A stretch of 64,000 nt of DNA, taken from G965222505 sp965222505. Lineage in GTDB: Bacteria > Bacteroidota > Rhodothermia > Rhodothermales > DATKEJ01. This document shows positions 1 through 9,063 of the stretch, in pieces (the stretch's first letter is position 1; each line of letters starts with the position of its first letter). Both the position numbers and the translations under genes were made by a program. The notes beneath the pieces are model-generated. The model was not told the origin of the DNA. It did not search any database and saw only the letters and a program-made list of their open reading frames with translations. Location of the stretch: NCBI GenBank assembly GCA_965222505.1, contig OZ244956.1, positions 930,001 to 994,000 on the forward strand, given 5' to 3'.

Positions 1-1
1 G

Positions 2-1063
2 GCCCTGATCAGACCTGAAGGCGTGATTCTGTCAGGGCTCATGTTGTTGGCCATAGTCTATGTCAACCGATTGAGAAAATCTCGCCAGACTATCCTTTGT
101 TACCTTGGAATATTCTTGTTTTTCGGCGGACTTTACTTTCTATGGAGATGGCAATACTTTGGATTCCCGCTCCCAAATCCTCTCTATAAGAAAGGGGGGG
201 GTAACTTTTATTTGGGTAGCCTCAAGAGTTCGATAGAGAATACGATAAAACTATGTTTGCCGTTTTTGCCGGCTTTCATTCTTGGTCTCTATTCTCGCAA
301 AACCCTACGATTGACTATTGGTTTTTCAATTCCCATTGTTGGATTTGCGTCAGCATTCATTCTGATTTCAAATACAATGAATTTTGCTGCAAGATTCCAG
401 TATGTACTATTGCCTCTCGTTCTGATGTCTTGGTGGCCCTTAATCGGAGCCATCAAGGAGGATGTACATTTCCCAGAATGGAATGCGTTGAATTTGCAAA
501 AGCGGGTAGCAGTCGTTCTGCTTATAATTGTACTTTCTAGTGGAATAATAGGTTATCAATTCCAGTCTGGACATGCTAGCTACCTTAGGGATGGTAGATA
601 CGATGCTGCCATTATGCTTTCGCAATATAGCGACAGAAATTACGTAATTGCGACAACGGAAGCTGGCCTATTGCCGTTGTATTCTCGTTGGAAAGCGTTA
701 GATACTTGGGGATTGAATGACCAGTGGATTGCGCATAATGGTAAGATAACAGAAGAATATCTGGACCGCTTCAAACCACATATAATACTGTGGCATGAGC
801 GTTTCTCTCCGCTCACTTCGTATGAAGGAAAAGGGCCGTGGTATGAAATGGTAATGACCTTGAAAAGATATGCCGAAAGGAATGGTTATACGTTGGCTGC
901 GGTGTTCGGTGATAGTCCTTACAACACCCACTATTACTACGTCAGATCTGATTTTCCAGAAAGTGAAGAAATCATAAGTCGCATCCGAGGTATGGACTAC
1001 TATTGGTATGGTACAGGAAGGGTTTCAATAAACTATGCGTTACACGCTACAAAACAAGAATGA
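2..1063 (+). CDS. GT39-like membrane glycosyltransferase, 3' part
   Basis: The reading frame is open to the left window edge, so this is the C-terminal part of a longer gene; the GTG at 23 is probably internal. The frame begins with an RPEG motif, which in GT39-type (dolichyl-phosphate mannosyltransferase-like) membrane proteins sits in a loop before later membrane helices. About six hydrophobic segments follow within the first 190 residues, then a soluble C-terminal domain of about 150 residues. This domain starts near 'YVIATTEAGLLP' and resembles the periplasmic tail of such enzymes. Base composition is clearly AT-richer than the next genes, which suggests transfer or membership in a surface-glycan cluster to the left. 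The donor and acceptor sugars cannot be read from the sequence. Confidence 0.65.
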   Translation, partial: ALIRPEGVILSGLMLLAIVYVNRLRKSRQTILCYLGIFLFFGGLYFLWRWQYFGFPLPNPLYKKGGGNFYLGSLKSSIENTIKLCLPFLPAFILGLYSRKTLRLTIGFSIPIVGFASAFILISNTMNFAARFQYVLLPLVLMSWWPLIGAIKEDVHFPEWNALNLQKRVAVVLLIIVLSSGIIGYQFQSGHASYLRDGRYDAAIMLSQYSDRNYVIATTEAGLLPLYSRWKALDTWGLNDQWIAHNGKITEEYLDRFKPHIILWHERFSPLTSYEGKGPWYEMVMTLKRYAERNGYTLAAVFGDSPYNTHYYYVRSDFPESEEIISRIRGMDYYWYGTGRVSINYALHATKQE

Positions 1064-1103
1064 CCCCTCCCCATACATGACCTTCGCACACAGATTAGCC
1101 CCT

Positions 1104-3353
1104 TTATTTCATGCGAATCACCTGAGAGGATTGCAGGAATAGCACGTCCTTGAGCGTGGGATGGCTCAGGAAGGCCTCCTCGCGTTTTTCCTTGAGGCTG
1201 CCCAGGTTGAAACCGAGGACGACGAGATCGGCCTTGGCCGAGAGGCGGGCCACGACGGCATGATAGGAATCGACATCCTCGACCTTCAGAAAGCGGATGT
1301 TCTTCTCTGAAATAGGCAACCGCCCTTCGGAGATGAGCGCGTGAAACGCATCCCGCTTTTCCTGAACCTGATCGCTGGGCAAGGCCGCAAAGACGCGGAT
1401 TTCGGCATCGGCCCAATCCGGGTGGCCGAGCAGGATGTAGCTAAAGAGCAACATCATGTTGGCGTTTTCCCGGTCGTTCCAGGTGAGCCAGACGTGGATG
1501 CTGCGCCGTTCGCCGAAGTAAAAATCGCCGTGGCGAAGCACCTGCAAGGTCATACGGGTACTGGAGGCAAACAACGCGCTATCGACCACTTGCTGCACCA
1601 CCTCCGACGGATCGTGTTCGGAGAATTCGAACAGGACCGTGTTGTTCTTGTTGCCGGAAACCCCTGGAATTTGCAGGCTCTGCGCCAGCGCTGAAATCAT
1701 CGACGGGCTGATGATGGTATCCATGTAAACGGTGCTCTGCTGCACCTCAGCCATTTCGATCAATCGGCGTTTGATCCGCTGCCCTTCGCGGTAGGATTCT
1801 GCATTGAGCGGCCCCTTGATGTAATGCAAGTAGGTCCCAAACCCTTGATTACGGCAGATCCACCGCAGGAAGGTAAGCGGCGAGCGCCGTTCGAACGTGC
1901 GGGCGTTGACCATCAACACACTGGGCCGCCACTCCGTGATATCGGCTGCGTCGGAGCGTTGTACTCGCTGCAAGCGCACATTCATATAGCGCGTGAGTTG
2001 GTTCATCACACCCCGGAACATATCGCCAAGGTCGTTCCCCTTACCCCCCCCACTGCGTGCCATAATCTGGTACAACCCAACCATCACCAACAAGGCCAGA
2101 ATGGCAAACAGCGGATCCATCTGAAACATCATAAACAGGCACATCACCGCCCCAAACAGGCTGATGTACCAGCGCGACTTAAAACTGGGCCGGTAGCTGG
2201 GCCTGGCTGCAAAGTGCTCCAAGAAACTGATCGCGCATAACGCACCGTACGTGACCATAAAAAACATGGAGATCAACCGCGCCACGGCATCTACGTTGCC
2301 CGCCATCACGATAACGACCGCAATAACGCCCGTGACCCAGGTCGTGTTAATCGGCTCGTTGGCATCGCCTTCGCCCTTGGCCAACCAATCGTTAAACCGC
2401 CACGGCACGCGCCCGTCGGCCCCGATGGCCTGCATGGTACGGGGTGCGACCAGGATAGAGCCAATAGCCGAACTGAGCGTTGCAAACCCCAGGCCAATCG
2501 GGATGATGGGCCCCCAGAGAGCAATCTGACCCATCACCAGTTGATCCGTTGCCAACATCTCTGTAGGAGCCGAGAGGGCCAGCTTGAATACGATGAACAG
2601 GTACATCACCATGCCAACGAGCGTCCCGGCCAGCGTACCAGCCGGGATGGACTTGCGCGGATTGGCCAGGTCACCGGAAAGCCCCACGCCTGCCGTCATC
2701 CCGGTAAAGGCCGGAAAACAAATGGCAAAAACCACAATGAACGGATCGGCATCGGCGAAAATGGCTGTGGGGCTGAAGGTGGCAGGGTCGTAGCCTTCCA
2801 CTGGGCCACCCAGGAAAAACAATACCAATGCAACCCCCAGCATGGCCGCCACCACATACAGCGCCTTGACGCCCATCTCGGCTCCTTTGGTAAGCATTAG
2901 TGCGATCAACACCAAGGTCCCCGGCAACGAAATCATGCGGGGGTCAAACGGCACGCCAAGCAGGGCCTCAATCTGCGGCACAATCGGCTGAAACGCCTCG
3001 GCAAACGCGATCATGTAAAACGCCACCGACACCGCCTGCGACAAATACAGCGAAATCCCGATCACACTCCCAATGGTCTTCCCAAACGACCGCGATATGA
3101 TAAAATACTCGCCCCCCCCTTCCACCTTGCGGTTGGTTGAAATCTCGGCAATGGCCAACGCGGTGGGAATGGTCACCAGATGCCCGATCAGAATGATGAG
3201 AATCGTGCCGATTAGCCCTACATGCCCCACGGCATACCCAAACCGCAGAAACATGATGGCACCCAGAATGGTGCAGATGCTGGCCAGAAAAACCGGCATG
3301 GTCCCAAAGCCGTGACCGCCGTGTTGTGCGCCATCGTTTTGGGCTTCCGCCAT
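1104..3353 (-). CDS. SLC12-like amino acid/cation-chloride permease
   Basis: A 749-residue integral membrane protein of the APC superfamily. The N-terminal segment 'TILGAIMFLRFGYAVG' and the following 'EGGGEYFIISR' are the first-helix and loop pattern of SLC12-type (Na-K-Cl cotransporter-like) permeases. About twelve membrane helices occupy residues 15-470. They are followed by a cytoplasmic domain of roughly 270 residues, as in bacterial SLC12 relatives, with a USP-like end 'ADLVVLGFNLGS'. Transport of cations with chloride, or of amino acids, is inferred from the family; the substrate is not known. It stands alone on its strand. A dispersed repeat (3487-3627) lies in its upstream gap. Confidence 0.8.
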   Translation of the reverse strand: MAEAQNDGAQHGGHGFGTMPVFLASICTILGAIMFLRFGYAVGHVGLIGTILIILIGHLVTIPTALAIAEISTNRKVEGGGEYFIISRSFGKTIGSVIGISLYLSQAVSVAFYMIAFAEAFQPIVPQIEALLGVPFDPRMISLPGTLVLIALMLTKGAEMGVKALYVVAAMLGVALVLFFLGGPVEGYDPATFSPTAIFADADPFIVVFAICFPAFTGMTAGVGLSGDLANPRKSIPAGTLAGTLVGMVMYLFIVFKLALSAPTEMLATDQLVMGQIALWGPIIPIGLGFATLSSAIGSILVAPRTMQAIGADGRVPWRFNDWLAKGEGDANEPINTTWVTGVIAVVIVMAGNVDAVARLISMFFMVTYGALCAISFLEHFAARPSYRPSFKSRWYISLFGAVMCLFMMFQMDPLFAILALLVMVGLYQIMARSGGGKGNDLGDMFRGVMNQLTRYMNVRLQRVQRSDAADITEWRPSVLMVNARTFERRSPLTFLRWICRNQGFGTYLHYIKGPLNAESYREGQRIKRRLIEMAEVQQSTVYMDTIISPSMISALAQSLQIPGVSGNKNNTVLFEFSEHDPSEVVQQVVDSALFASSTRMTLQVLRHGDFYFGERRSIHVWLTWNDRENANMMLLFSYILLGHPDWADAEIRVFAALPSDQVQEKRDAFHALISEGRLPISEKNIRFLKVEDVDSYHAVVARLSAKADLVVLGFNLGSLKEKREEAFLSHPTLKDVLFLQSSQVIRMK

Positions 3354-3486
3354 GATGCAGCCTGGTGTGTGGGTGAGTGGTTGGGGTTGCTGACCGCTAA
3401 AATAATCATCCGCTCTGAGAATGCAAGGATGCAGGGCAGGATTATTGTCATTGTGGGTCTGCTCTCAGAAGCAGATCTTGGAGATC

Positions 3487-3627
3487 GTTAGTGGTACGCT
3501 CGCGGTTGCAGGTCTTCGGGCCACAATGTGGATGAATGCTGAGGCCGCTCGCTGGTTGTTAGTGGTTCGTTGTAAAGCCAGCTCCAAACCACTAACAACG
3601 AGCCCGCAAAGCGGGCGTACAACTAAC
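3487..3627. repeat. Dispersed palindromic repeat, family A copy 1
   Basis: About 140 bp with related ends: it opens with GTTAGTGGTACGCTCGCG and closes with a GCCCGC-AAA-GCGGGC hairpin followed by GTACAACTAAC. The closing arm read backwards resembles the opening, so the whole unit is an imperfect palindrome. An internal GCTCGCTGGTTGTTAGTGGT is shared with copy 2 at 30211-30346. A diverged relative in the other orientation lies at 15903-16202. The unit ends 8 nt before the start codon of the hydrolase gene, leaving no room for a normal Shine-Dalgarno site. Confidence 0.75.
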
Positions 3628-3635
3628 CATCCGCC

Positions 3636-5036
3636 ATGCGCCCCCTCCTACTGGCCTGCTGCTGTTTCCTGGCCTTGGCTCCGGCCCGGAGCCAATCCAA
3701 TTTTACCCCTGGTACCGTTACCGAAAAGGTCACGTGCGAGACGGCCCGGAAGCAGCATTATGCCGTGTACCTCCCCTCGGCGTATACGCCGGCGCGTACC
3801 TGGCCGGTGCTGTTTGTGATGGACCCACGCGGCAACGCCCTGGCCCCGCTGAGACGCCTGCAAGCCGCAGCCGAACAGTACGGATACCTCATCCTGAGTT
3901 CCTACAACACCCTGAGCGACGGCCCCGTACAGCCGAACGTGGACGCGATCAATGCGATGGTCGATGATGTGCGGCGGCGCTTCTCACCGGATGAGTCGCG
4001 GTTTTACCTCGTCGGCTTCTCCGGCACGGCACGGTTGGCGTGGCGCTTCGGGTACCAGATGCCGAATCAGGTGGCTGGCATCCTCGGGTTTGGGGCTGCG
4101 TGGACGCCCCAGTTTGATGCTGCGTTCTGGACCCAACAGGTAGGCCATCCCTTCGTCTTCTTCGGCGGCTCTGGCATCCTGGATTTTAATTTCGAGGAGA
4201 TGCACCAGCTTGATGCCGCGATGGACCGATACGACTATACCCACCGGCTCATGTTCTATCCGGGTCCACACGCCTGGCCGCCTGACGCCGTCTTCACGCA
4301 AGGCATCGAATGGATGGAACTGCAAGCGGCCCAACGCGCCGGACGCAATCTCGAACCCGATCTGCTGCACGCCATGATGGCACGGCGCATGCAAACTGCT
4401 GAGGGGCATGTGCAGGACGAAGACTGGTGGCTGGCCCTTGAGGCCTATCGGGGCATCGTTGAGGATTTTGAAGGGCTGGTGTCCACAACCCCGGCACAAA
4501 TCAAATTAGAGGAACTGCAAAAAGACAAAACGGTACGTAAAGCCGTAAAGGACCGGAATAAATGGGCCAACGAACACTTTGCCTACCGCGACCGGCTCTA
4601 CGAGGTGCTGGAGGAATTCAAGACCAAAGACCGGCTTCCCTCGCCGAAAAGCCTCAAGAAGAAACTCAGGCTAAACAAACTCCAGAAGCAAGCCGCAGTT
4701 ACCGAAAACCGGGGTGCCATGCTGGCGGCCCGGCGCATCCTGGCCACCGTTTTCGGGCGGCTGTCTTTCTATGAGCCGCAAACCTATCTGGCAAAGGAAG
4801 ACTATCCCCGTGCCCTGCTATTGCTTCAAATCGCAAAGGAAATCCAGCCGCAAAACCCCTCGGTGTGCTATAACCTCGCACAAGCCTATGCCCACCTGGA
4901 ACAACCCGATGAAGCCCTGAAGGCGCTGGCCTGCTTCAAATCATCACGCTTCGCCGATCTCGAAAAACTCCGTGTTGATCCCAACCTGAGGCCGCTTCAC
5001 ACGCACCCGCGTTTTCAGGAAATGGTGGCCGAATGA
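3636..5036 (+). CDS. Secreted alpha/beta hydrolase with TPR-like C-terminus
   Basis: 466 residues. A signal peptide covers about residues 1-19 (hydrophobic core LLACCCFLALAP). Residues 40-220 have an esterase/phospholipase-like alpha/beta-hydrolase pattern: 'YAVYLPSAY' and 'WPVLFVMDPRG' at the first strands, a nucleophile elbow GFSGT with Ser129, and a late His212 in 'PGPHAWPP'. The acid residue is not certain. A helical middle rich in Lys and Glu follows. The last 90 residues form a TPR-like repeat ('ALLLLQIAKEIQPQNPSVCYN', split here from 'LAQAYAHLEQPDEALKAL'). The substrate is unknown. Parts of this gene recur at 6209-6464 as a decayed copy, so the gene was once duplicated. Confidence 0.65.
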   Translation: MRPLLLACCCFLALAPARSQSNFTPGTVTEKVTCETARKQHYAVYLPSAYTPARTWPVLFVMDPRGNALAPLRRLQAAAEQYGYLILSSYNTLSDGPVQPNVDAINAMVDDVRRRFSPDESRFYLVGFSGTARLAWRFGYQMPNQVAGILGFGAAWTPQFDAAFWTQQVGHPFVFFGGSGILDFNFEEMHQLDAAMDRYDYTHRLMFYPGPHAWPPDAVFTQGIEWMELQAAQRAGRNLEPDLLHAMMARRMQTAEGHVQDEDWWLALEAYRGIVEDFEGLVSTTPAQIKLEELQKDKTVRKAVKDRNKWANEHFAYRDRLYEVLEEFKTKDRLPSPKSLKKKLRLNKLQKQAAVTENRGAMLAARRILATVFGRLSFYEPQTYLAKEDYPRALLLLQIAKEIQPQNPSVCYNLAQAYAHLEQPDEALKALACFKSSRFADLEKLRVDPNLRPLHTHPRFQEMVAE

Positions 5037-5122
5037 AGTCCAGCTCATTTCTGCTCATTGAAGCCTCAACGTTAGGCTACCAGCATGAATACTAAAGCAA
5101 CCGCACATCGATAGCGTCTCGA

Positions 5123-5410
5123 TCAGTCTTCTTCGACAACGGCCCTGAAATCGACCCGGTGGCCGCGTGCAATCGGCGTCACGTTTTTCACCTGCACATT
5201 AAATGACTCTTTCCTTGACGATTTTGGATAATGTACAATGCCTGTGAAAGGAAGTTCGTCACCAGTCGACAGGGCCTTGATGTCCCCGTTGTTATCAGTA
5301 CCGATAAAGATGCCACGCTGCCGATCATCTTCGCGGGGCTTTTCTACAAAGGCAAAACCGGTGCCTTCAAATTCACCCAGGGTCGCGTCTTGTTTCTGAT
5401 AAATAGGCAT
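5123..5410 (-). CDS. Small OB-fold/cold-shock-like protein
   Basis: The start is placed at the ATG at 5410 (MPIYQKQ), giving 95 residues; a longer frame would add an AT-rich leader without protein character. The pattern 'GTGFAFVE' followed by 'GIFIG' and 'LSTGDELPFTGI' is reminiscent of the RNP1/RNP2 strands and the following turn of cold-shock OB folds. The loop between them is longer and the aromatic residues are not fully kept. An RNA- or DNA-binding role is therefore only a guess. The gene lies between the intact and decayed copies of the hydrolase gene, together with the recombinase fragment. Confidence 0.45.
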   Translation of the reverse strand: MPIYQKQDATLGEFEGTGFAFVEKPREDDRQRGIFIGTDNNGDIKALSTGDELPFTGIVHYPKSSRKESFNVQVKNVTPIARGHRVDFRAVVEED

Positions 5411-5550
5411 AATCTGTTTCGGGTTGAAGGTGTATACTGAAGGCACGTTTATCGAAAGTAGGTATGGTATCGCTTTAGAAGAAAAAAGTTCCGTTTTTAC
5501 AATAGAGAACAGAACAAAATATATCAAAAAACGCTGAACTAAAAAAAGCG

Positions 5551-5558
5551 TACCTTTG
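5551..5558 (+). promoter_or_regulatory. Possible Bacteroidota-type promoter box TACCTTTG
   Basis: TACCTTTG fits the TAnnTTTG -7 element known from Bacteroidota sigma-ABfr promoters. It lies 45 nt before the ATG (5603) of the recombinase fragment, in an A/T-rich gap. No clear TTTG element is seen at the expected -33 position, so the call is weak. Confidence 0.25.
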
Positions 5559-5602
5559 CCCCATACGTTAAAAAAGACTTCTCCTACTTGACCGTGTGTC
5601 GT

Positions 5603-6193
5603 ATGCCGTCAACACGAACCCCAGCCCGTGAGAAGGCAAAATACCTTGCCCAATACCTTCGCCAGGAACATCCGGACTACGAATATTTACGCAGCGTCTT
5701 TCGGTATCTGCGAGAGGAACTGGGCGTTGAGGTAACCCGAACGCCGAAGCCGGCCCCACAGTCGCCCGGCAAAGAAGCGTTACAGCGGCTTGATACCGTC
5801 ATTGCACACACCCACCGGACACAGGAGCGTATGATCCTCTGGACGTTTTTGTTCACGGACATCCGGGTGAGTGAGCTTGTGGCCATTCGGTGTGCAGATG
5901 TAGACCTGGCGCAAGACCGGATTCACTTGCGTCATGAGGGCCAAAACAAAACCCGGGTTGCTACGATTCCAGCCGGTATCCGGAAAGCTTTATCGGCCCA
6001 ACTGGACGTCATGCGTGCCCGGGGTGCGACGTATTTGTTCGAGTCTTCCCGGCAAAAACCCTATACCGACCGAGGCATCCGAAAAATGTTGGCCCGCTAC
6101 GCCGAGAAAGCCAGCATCGATATGAAAATGACCCCGCATCAGTTGCGGCAATTCTTCCGGTACTGGCTTGAGGGCCGGGAGCCGCTCTTTTAG
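5603..6193 (+). pseudogene. Tyrosine recombinase, C-terminally truncated
   Basis: The start is taken at ATG 5603; TTG and GTG codons lie just upstream. The product resembles phage-integrase-family recombinases. It has a short N-terminal helical region, the first catalytic Arg in 'TDIRVSELVAIRCADVD', a Lys in 'GQNKTRVATIP', then 'GIRKMLARYAEKA' and the H-x-x-R box in 'TPHQLRQFF'. The frame stops about 14 residues later. The second His/Trp box and the nucleophilic Tyr, normally some 40-60 residues further on, are missing, so the protein should not cut DNA. The break lies 16 nt before the decayed hydrolase fragment, pointing to a rearrangement there. Confidence 0.75.
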
Positions 6194-6208
6194 GATAGCC
6201 CTGATGAC

Positions 6209-6464
6209 GCTGTAAAGGACCGAAATAAATGGGCCGACGAACACTTTGCCTACCGCGACCAGCTCTACGAGGTGCTGGAAGAATTCAAGACCAAAGACCG
6301 GCTCCCCTCACCGAAAAAGCTCAAGAAAAAACTCAAGCTGGACAAGCTCCAGAAACAGTTCCTCCCCCCCGCTTCGCTGATCCCGAATCCGCACCGATCC
6401 TAACCTCGCGCCCCTCCACGCCGATCCACGCTTTCGGGAGATGATGACGTCGAACGCGCACTAA
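6209..6464 (+). pseudogene. Remnant of a second hydrolase-TPR gene
   Basis: Bases 6209-6357 match 4542-4690 of the hydrolase gene at high identity and without gaps. Translation gives a near copy of the helical middle ('VKDRNKWADEHFAYRDQL'). About 250 bp corresponding to the TPR part are then missing. A short piece matching the end of the gene follows, out of frame, as 'DPNLAPLHADPRFREMM' with its stop at 6462-6464. The 5' two thirds of the gene, with signal peptide and catalytic Ser, are absent. It is a broken paralogue. The similarity is still high, so the duplication is not ancient or was maintained by gene conversion. Confidence 0.85.
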
Positions 6465-6483
6465 AACGATTACTACATAGCGC

Positions 6484-7230
6484 TTAGTATTGTGTCAGCA
6501 TCGCCTTTAAGACAGAGGCCCGGCGGCGGCTCATCACCAGAGGGTCGGCATAACCGTGCAGGTGAACAGCATAGGTGTAGTTGAACGACCGCTCCACGCG
6601 ATGTACGCACGATACATTGACGATTGTGCTGCGGTGGATGCGTATAAAATGGTCTCCGGGCAGGCGCGCCTCCCACTGGCCCAGTGGCCTCAGTATGAGG
6701 ATTGCCTGACCTGTTTGAAGGTGTAATTCCGTATAGTTTCCGGCCGCCTGAATGAAGAGGATGTCCTGGATACGAATGAACCGACTCCGGCGGCCCTCGT
6801 CGTGGAAAAAGAGATCTTCGTAGCGGAAGGGCAGGCCGGCATCTGCGGGGGGCGCTGCTACAGAGGCAACAGGGGCTGAATGCGACCGCTGCCGGACACG
6901 CACGAGCGCCTCGGCAAGCCGAGTCGGCTCGACGGGTTTGAGCAGGTAATCCAGCGCATTGACCTCAAAGGCCCGCACGGCATAGGCATCAAAGGCGGTC
7001 ACAAAGATCACCTGGCAGGGTACATCAAGCAGATCAAGCAGATCAAAGCCGGTCTCGCCGCGCATTTGCACGTCCAGGAGTACGGCATCGGGCCGTTCGC
7101 GTTGTACGAGTGTGGCTGCTTCTTCCACCTTCCCTGCTTCCCCGACAACCTCAACCTCGGGATGCGCGGCCAGCAAGGTACGCAGGGCTTTTCGGGCAAG
7201 CCGTTCATCATCAACAATCAATACACGCAT
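6484..7230 (-). CDS. LytTR-family response regulator
   Basis: 248 residues with an N-terminal receiver domain: acidic pair Asp7-Asp8, phosphoacceptor Asp53 in 'AVLLDVQM', and Lys98 in 'DYLLKPV'. A C-terminal LytTR DNA-binding domain covers about residues 145-245 ('FIQAAGNYTELHL', 'FIRIHRSTIVNV'). It lies 13 nt downstream of the sensor kinase gene (7244-8335) and forms a LytS/LytR-type two-component pair with it. Target genes are unknown. The divergent lipoprotein and serine hydrolase genes to the right are only neighbours. The start ATG at 7230 fits the receiver's first strand 'MRVLIVDDE'. Confidence 0.93.
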   Translation of the reverse strand: MRVLIVDDERLARKALRTLLAAHPEVEVVGEAGKVEEAATLVQRERPDAVLLDVQMRGETGFDLLDLLDVPCQVIFVTAFDAYAVRAFEVNALDYLLKPVEPTRLAEALVRVRQRSHSAPVASVAAPPADAGLPFRYEDLFFHDEGRRSRFIRIQDILFIQAAGNYTELHLQTGQAILILRPLGQWEARLPGDHFIRIHRSTIVNVSCVHRVERSFNYTYAVHLHGYADPLVMSRRRASVLKAMLTQY

Positions 7231-7243
7231 GATTCAATCTCGG

Positions 7244-8335
7244 TCAATCTTGATGAATCTCGATGCACGCAACTACCCAGCCATTCTGCTCGCTATGTTC
7301 GAACCGATGACGCGCCGGATACTGTTCGGCCAGACGTTGGCGCAAATTGCGTAGCCCCGTCCCCGTGCTTGTTGATTTCGACTGGGCGCGTGCTTCGGAA
7401 TCGATCCAATCTCCGGTATTAGCCACCTCGATGGATAATACGTCGCCTTTCACCGTTGCGTAGATACGGACACGAAGGGGAGTCGGGCTGGTGACCTGCC
7501 CATGCTTGACGGCATTTTCAACGAGGGGCAGGAGGATAAATGCAGGCACCGTCCGCTCGGCCGCTGCCGCGTCGACGGCATAGCTCACCTCCAGGTCCTC
7601 TTCAAAACGAATTTGCTCAATGGCAAGGTAGTGCTGTACGGCACGCAACTCGTCTGCAAGGGGTACGACGAACGACGTTGGATCGAGCAGCGAATAGCGC
7701 AGAAAAGCTGACAGTTCACTCACCATCGTCTGTACCCGGGCCGGATCTTCGGCAGCAAGAGCCCCGATGGAATTGAGTGCGTTGAAGAGAAAGTGCGGAT
7801 TGAGTTGGTAGCGGAGCATTTGCAACCGCGCTTCATGCGCGAGGGCATCGGCTTTGAGGATTTGCTCTCGCTGTCGGCGCCGGGCCACCCACTGCCGCGT
7901 GCCCAGATACCCCAGGCTCCAGAGCAACACCACCAGAGGAAACATGGCCGGGTGATCGATAAAAGGTATCTCTTCATCGAGATCCATGTAATGGGTATAA
8001 TGGGTAGCGAAGGGGTCCAGCAACTCGCCACCTACCGTGCTCAAGATGTACCAAACGCCTCCGACTACAAGGGAAGCGAGCACCACAATGGGCGCGAGCC
8101 AACGGGGACGGCGGTCCGTCCACCGGATTCGGGCGTAGAACCAATGGAGTCCTGCCGTGCACACACAACCGGTGACAGCCGCCATACATGCATGGGCCAG
8201 CACAACGTCCGGCCAGGGGATATATAAACGTAACGTGATGGCAAACAACAGGCCATAGCCAACCCACGTCAGCCCTTGCGCCGCCCAAAATGTGCGCCAG
8301 TGCAGGGTCGAAATATGGGAAGGCTTTGCATCCAT
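7244..8335 (-). CDS. LytS/YehU-type sensor histidine kinase
   Basis: 363 residues. Four hydrophobic helices (about residues 15-38, 45-65, 80-100 and 130-147) form a membrane sensor. The His_kinase domain (PF06580 type) follows, with the phosphoacceptor His181 in 'QLNPHFLFNALNSIGAL'. The ATPase domain shows the N box 'LLPLVENAVKHG' and the G box 'STGTGLRNLRQRL'. Such kinases phosphorylate LytTR regulators, and the partner gene lies immediately downstream. The loop between helices 3 and 4 contains a His- and Asp-rich stretch that may face outward. The signal is unknown. Confidence 0.93.
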   Translation of the reverse strand: MDAKPSHISTLHWRTFWAAQGLTWVGYGLLFAITLRLYIPWPDVVLAHACMAAVTGCVCTAGLHWFYARIRWTDRRPRWLAPIVVLASLVVGGVWYILSTVGGELLDPFATHYTHYMDLDEEIPFIDHPAMFPLVVLLWSLGYLGTRQWVARRRQREQILKADALAHEARLQMLRYQLNPHFLFNALNSIGALAAEDPARVQTMVSELSAFLRYSLLDPTSFVVPLADELRAVQHYLAIEQIRFEEDLEVSYAVDAAAAERTVPAFILLPLVENAVKHGQVTSPTPLRVRIYATVKGDVLSIEVANTGDWIDSEARAQSKSTSTGTGLRNLRQRLAEQYPARHRFEHSEQNGWVVACIEIHQD

Positions 8336-8520
8336 ACCGGGGGGACAAAATGAGTCGGATCGTGACGCAATATGCTGCGGAACCGAACAAATTGGAAGCA
8401 GGCATTACACGAACGGCGTTATAGGTGGACGAACGGCAAATTCCGGCTCGTTCTACATCGTACCATATATTCAGAACACACGCCGTCTGCTCTACGAAAC
8501 CTGATCAACTGCCAGCACTC

Positions 8521-8967
8521 ATGAGATCCTCAGCTTACATCACTGTTTGCTTGCTGCTCCTACTCGGGGCCTGCAGTCCGGATCCGGAAACCCGTGCACA
8601 GACGCAGGCCGTCGAAGAAGCCGCCCTCGCCTGGATCAGCCTTGTCGATGCCGGCACGTACGAGGCCCACTGGGAAGCAGGTGCAACCACGTTCAAGTTC
8701 CTTGTGCCTCGGGAGACCTGGAGCACGCTGGTTCACGAAACGATGATCCAGCTCGGCCCCCTCGAATCACGGACACTGGTCACAGCGCGTTTCCAGCCCG
8801 GCCCCCCTCCCACGCTGTCTCCCAATCTGCAGTTTGCGCCACCCGAGGGGTGGGCGATTGTGCAATACCGCGCACGCTACAGGAAGGGCACAGCCATTGA
8901 AACGATATGGATGTTTCTCGAAGACGGCGTCTGGAAAGGAACGGGGTATGACCTGACAGAAGCCTAA
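8521..8967 (+). CDS. DUF4019-type lipoprotein
   Basis: The start is set at ATG 8521, which gives a clean lipoprotein signal: a hydrophobic core and the lipobox LLGAC with Cys at about residue 18. The mature part (about 130 residues) has the DUF4019 pattern 'AALAWISLVDAGTYEAHWE' followed by 'FKFLVPRETWSTLV' and ends with 'DGVWKGTGYDL'. DUF4019 proteins are small secreted or lipid-anchored proteins with an NTF2-like appearance and no known activity. The gene is divergent from the two-component system, with about 185 bp between them. Confidence 0.75.
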   Translation: MRSSAYITVCLLLLLGACSPDPETRAQTQAVEEAALAWISLVDAGTYEAHWEAGATTFKFLVPRETWSTLVHETMIQLGPLESRTLVTARFQPGPPPTLSPNLQFAPPEGWAIVQYRARYRKGTAIETIWMFLEDGVWKGTGYDLTEA

Positions 8968-9063
8968 CTGCCCCCCCAAGCCCCTGAGCCTGACGCTCCC
9001 TCCAGTAAAACGCATTGCCCTGGAAGAACTACGCCCTTTAAACATTACAACCGCAATCGAACC

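Noticed and set aside
5123..6464. Integrated prophage or genomic island with integrase
   Set aside because: Only a broken recombinase is present, with no phage genes, tRNA target or att repeats.
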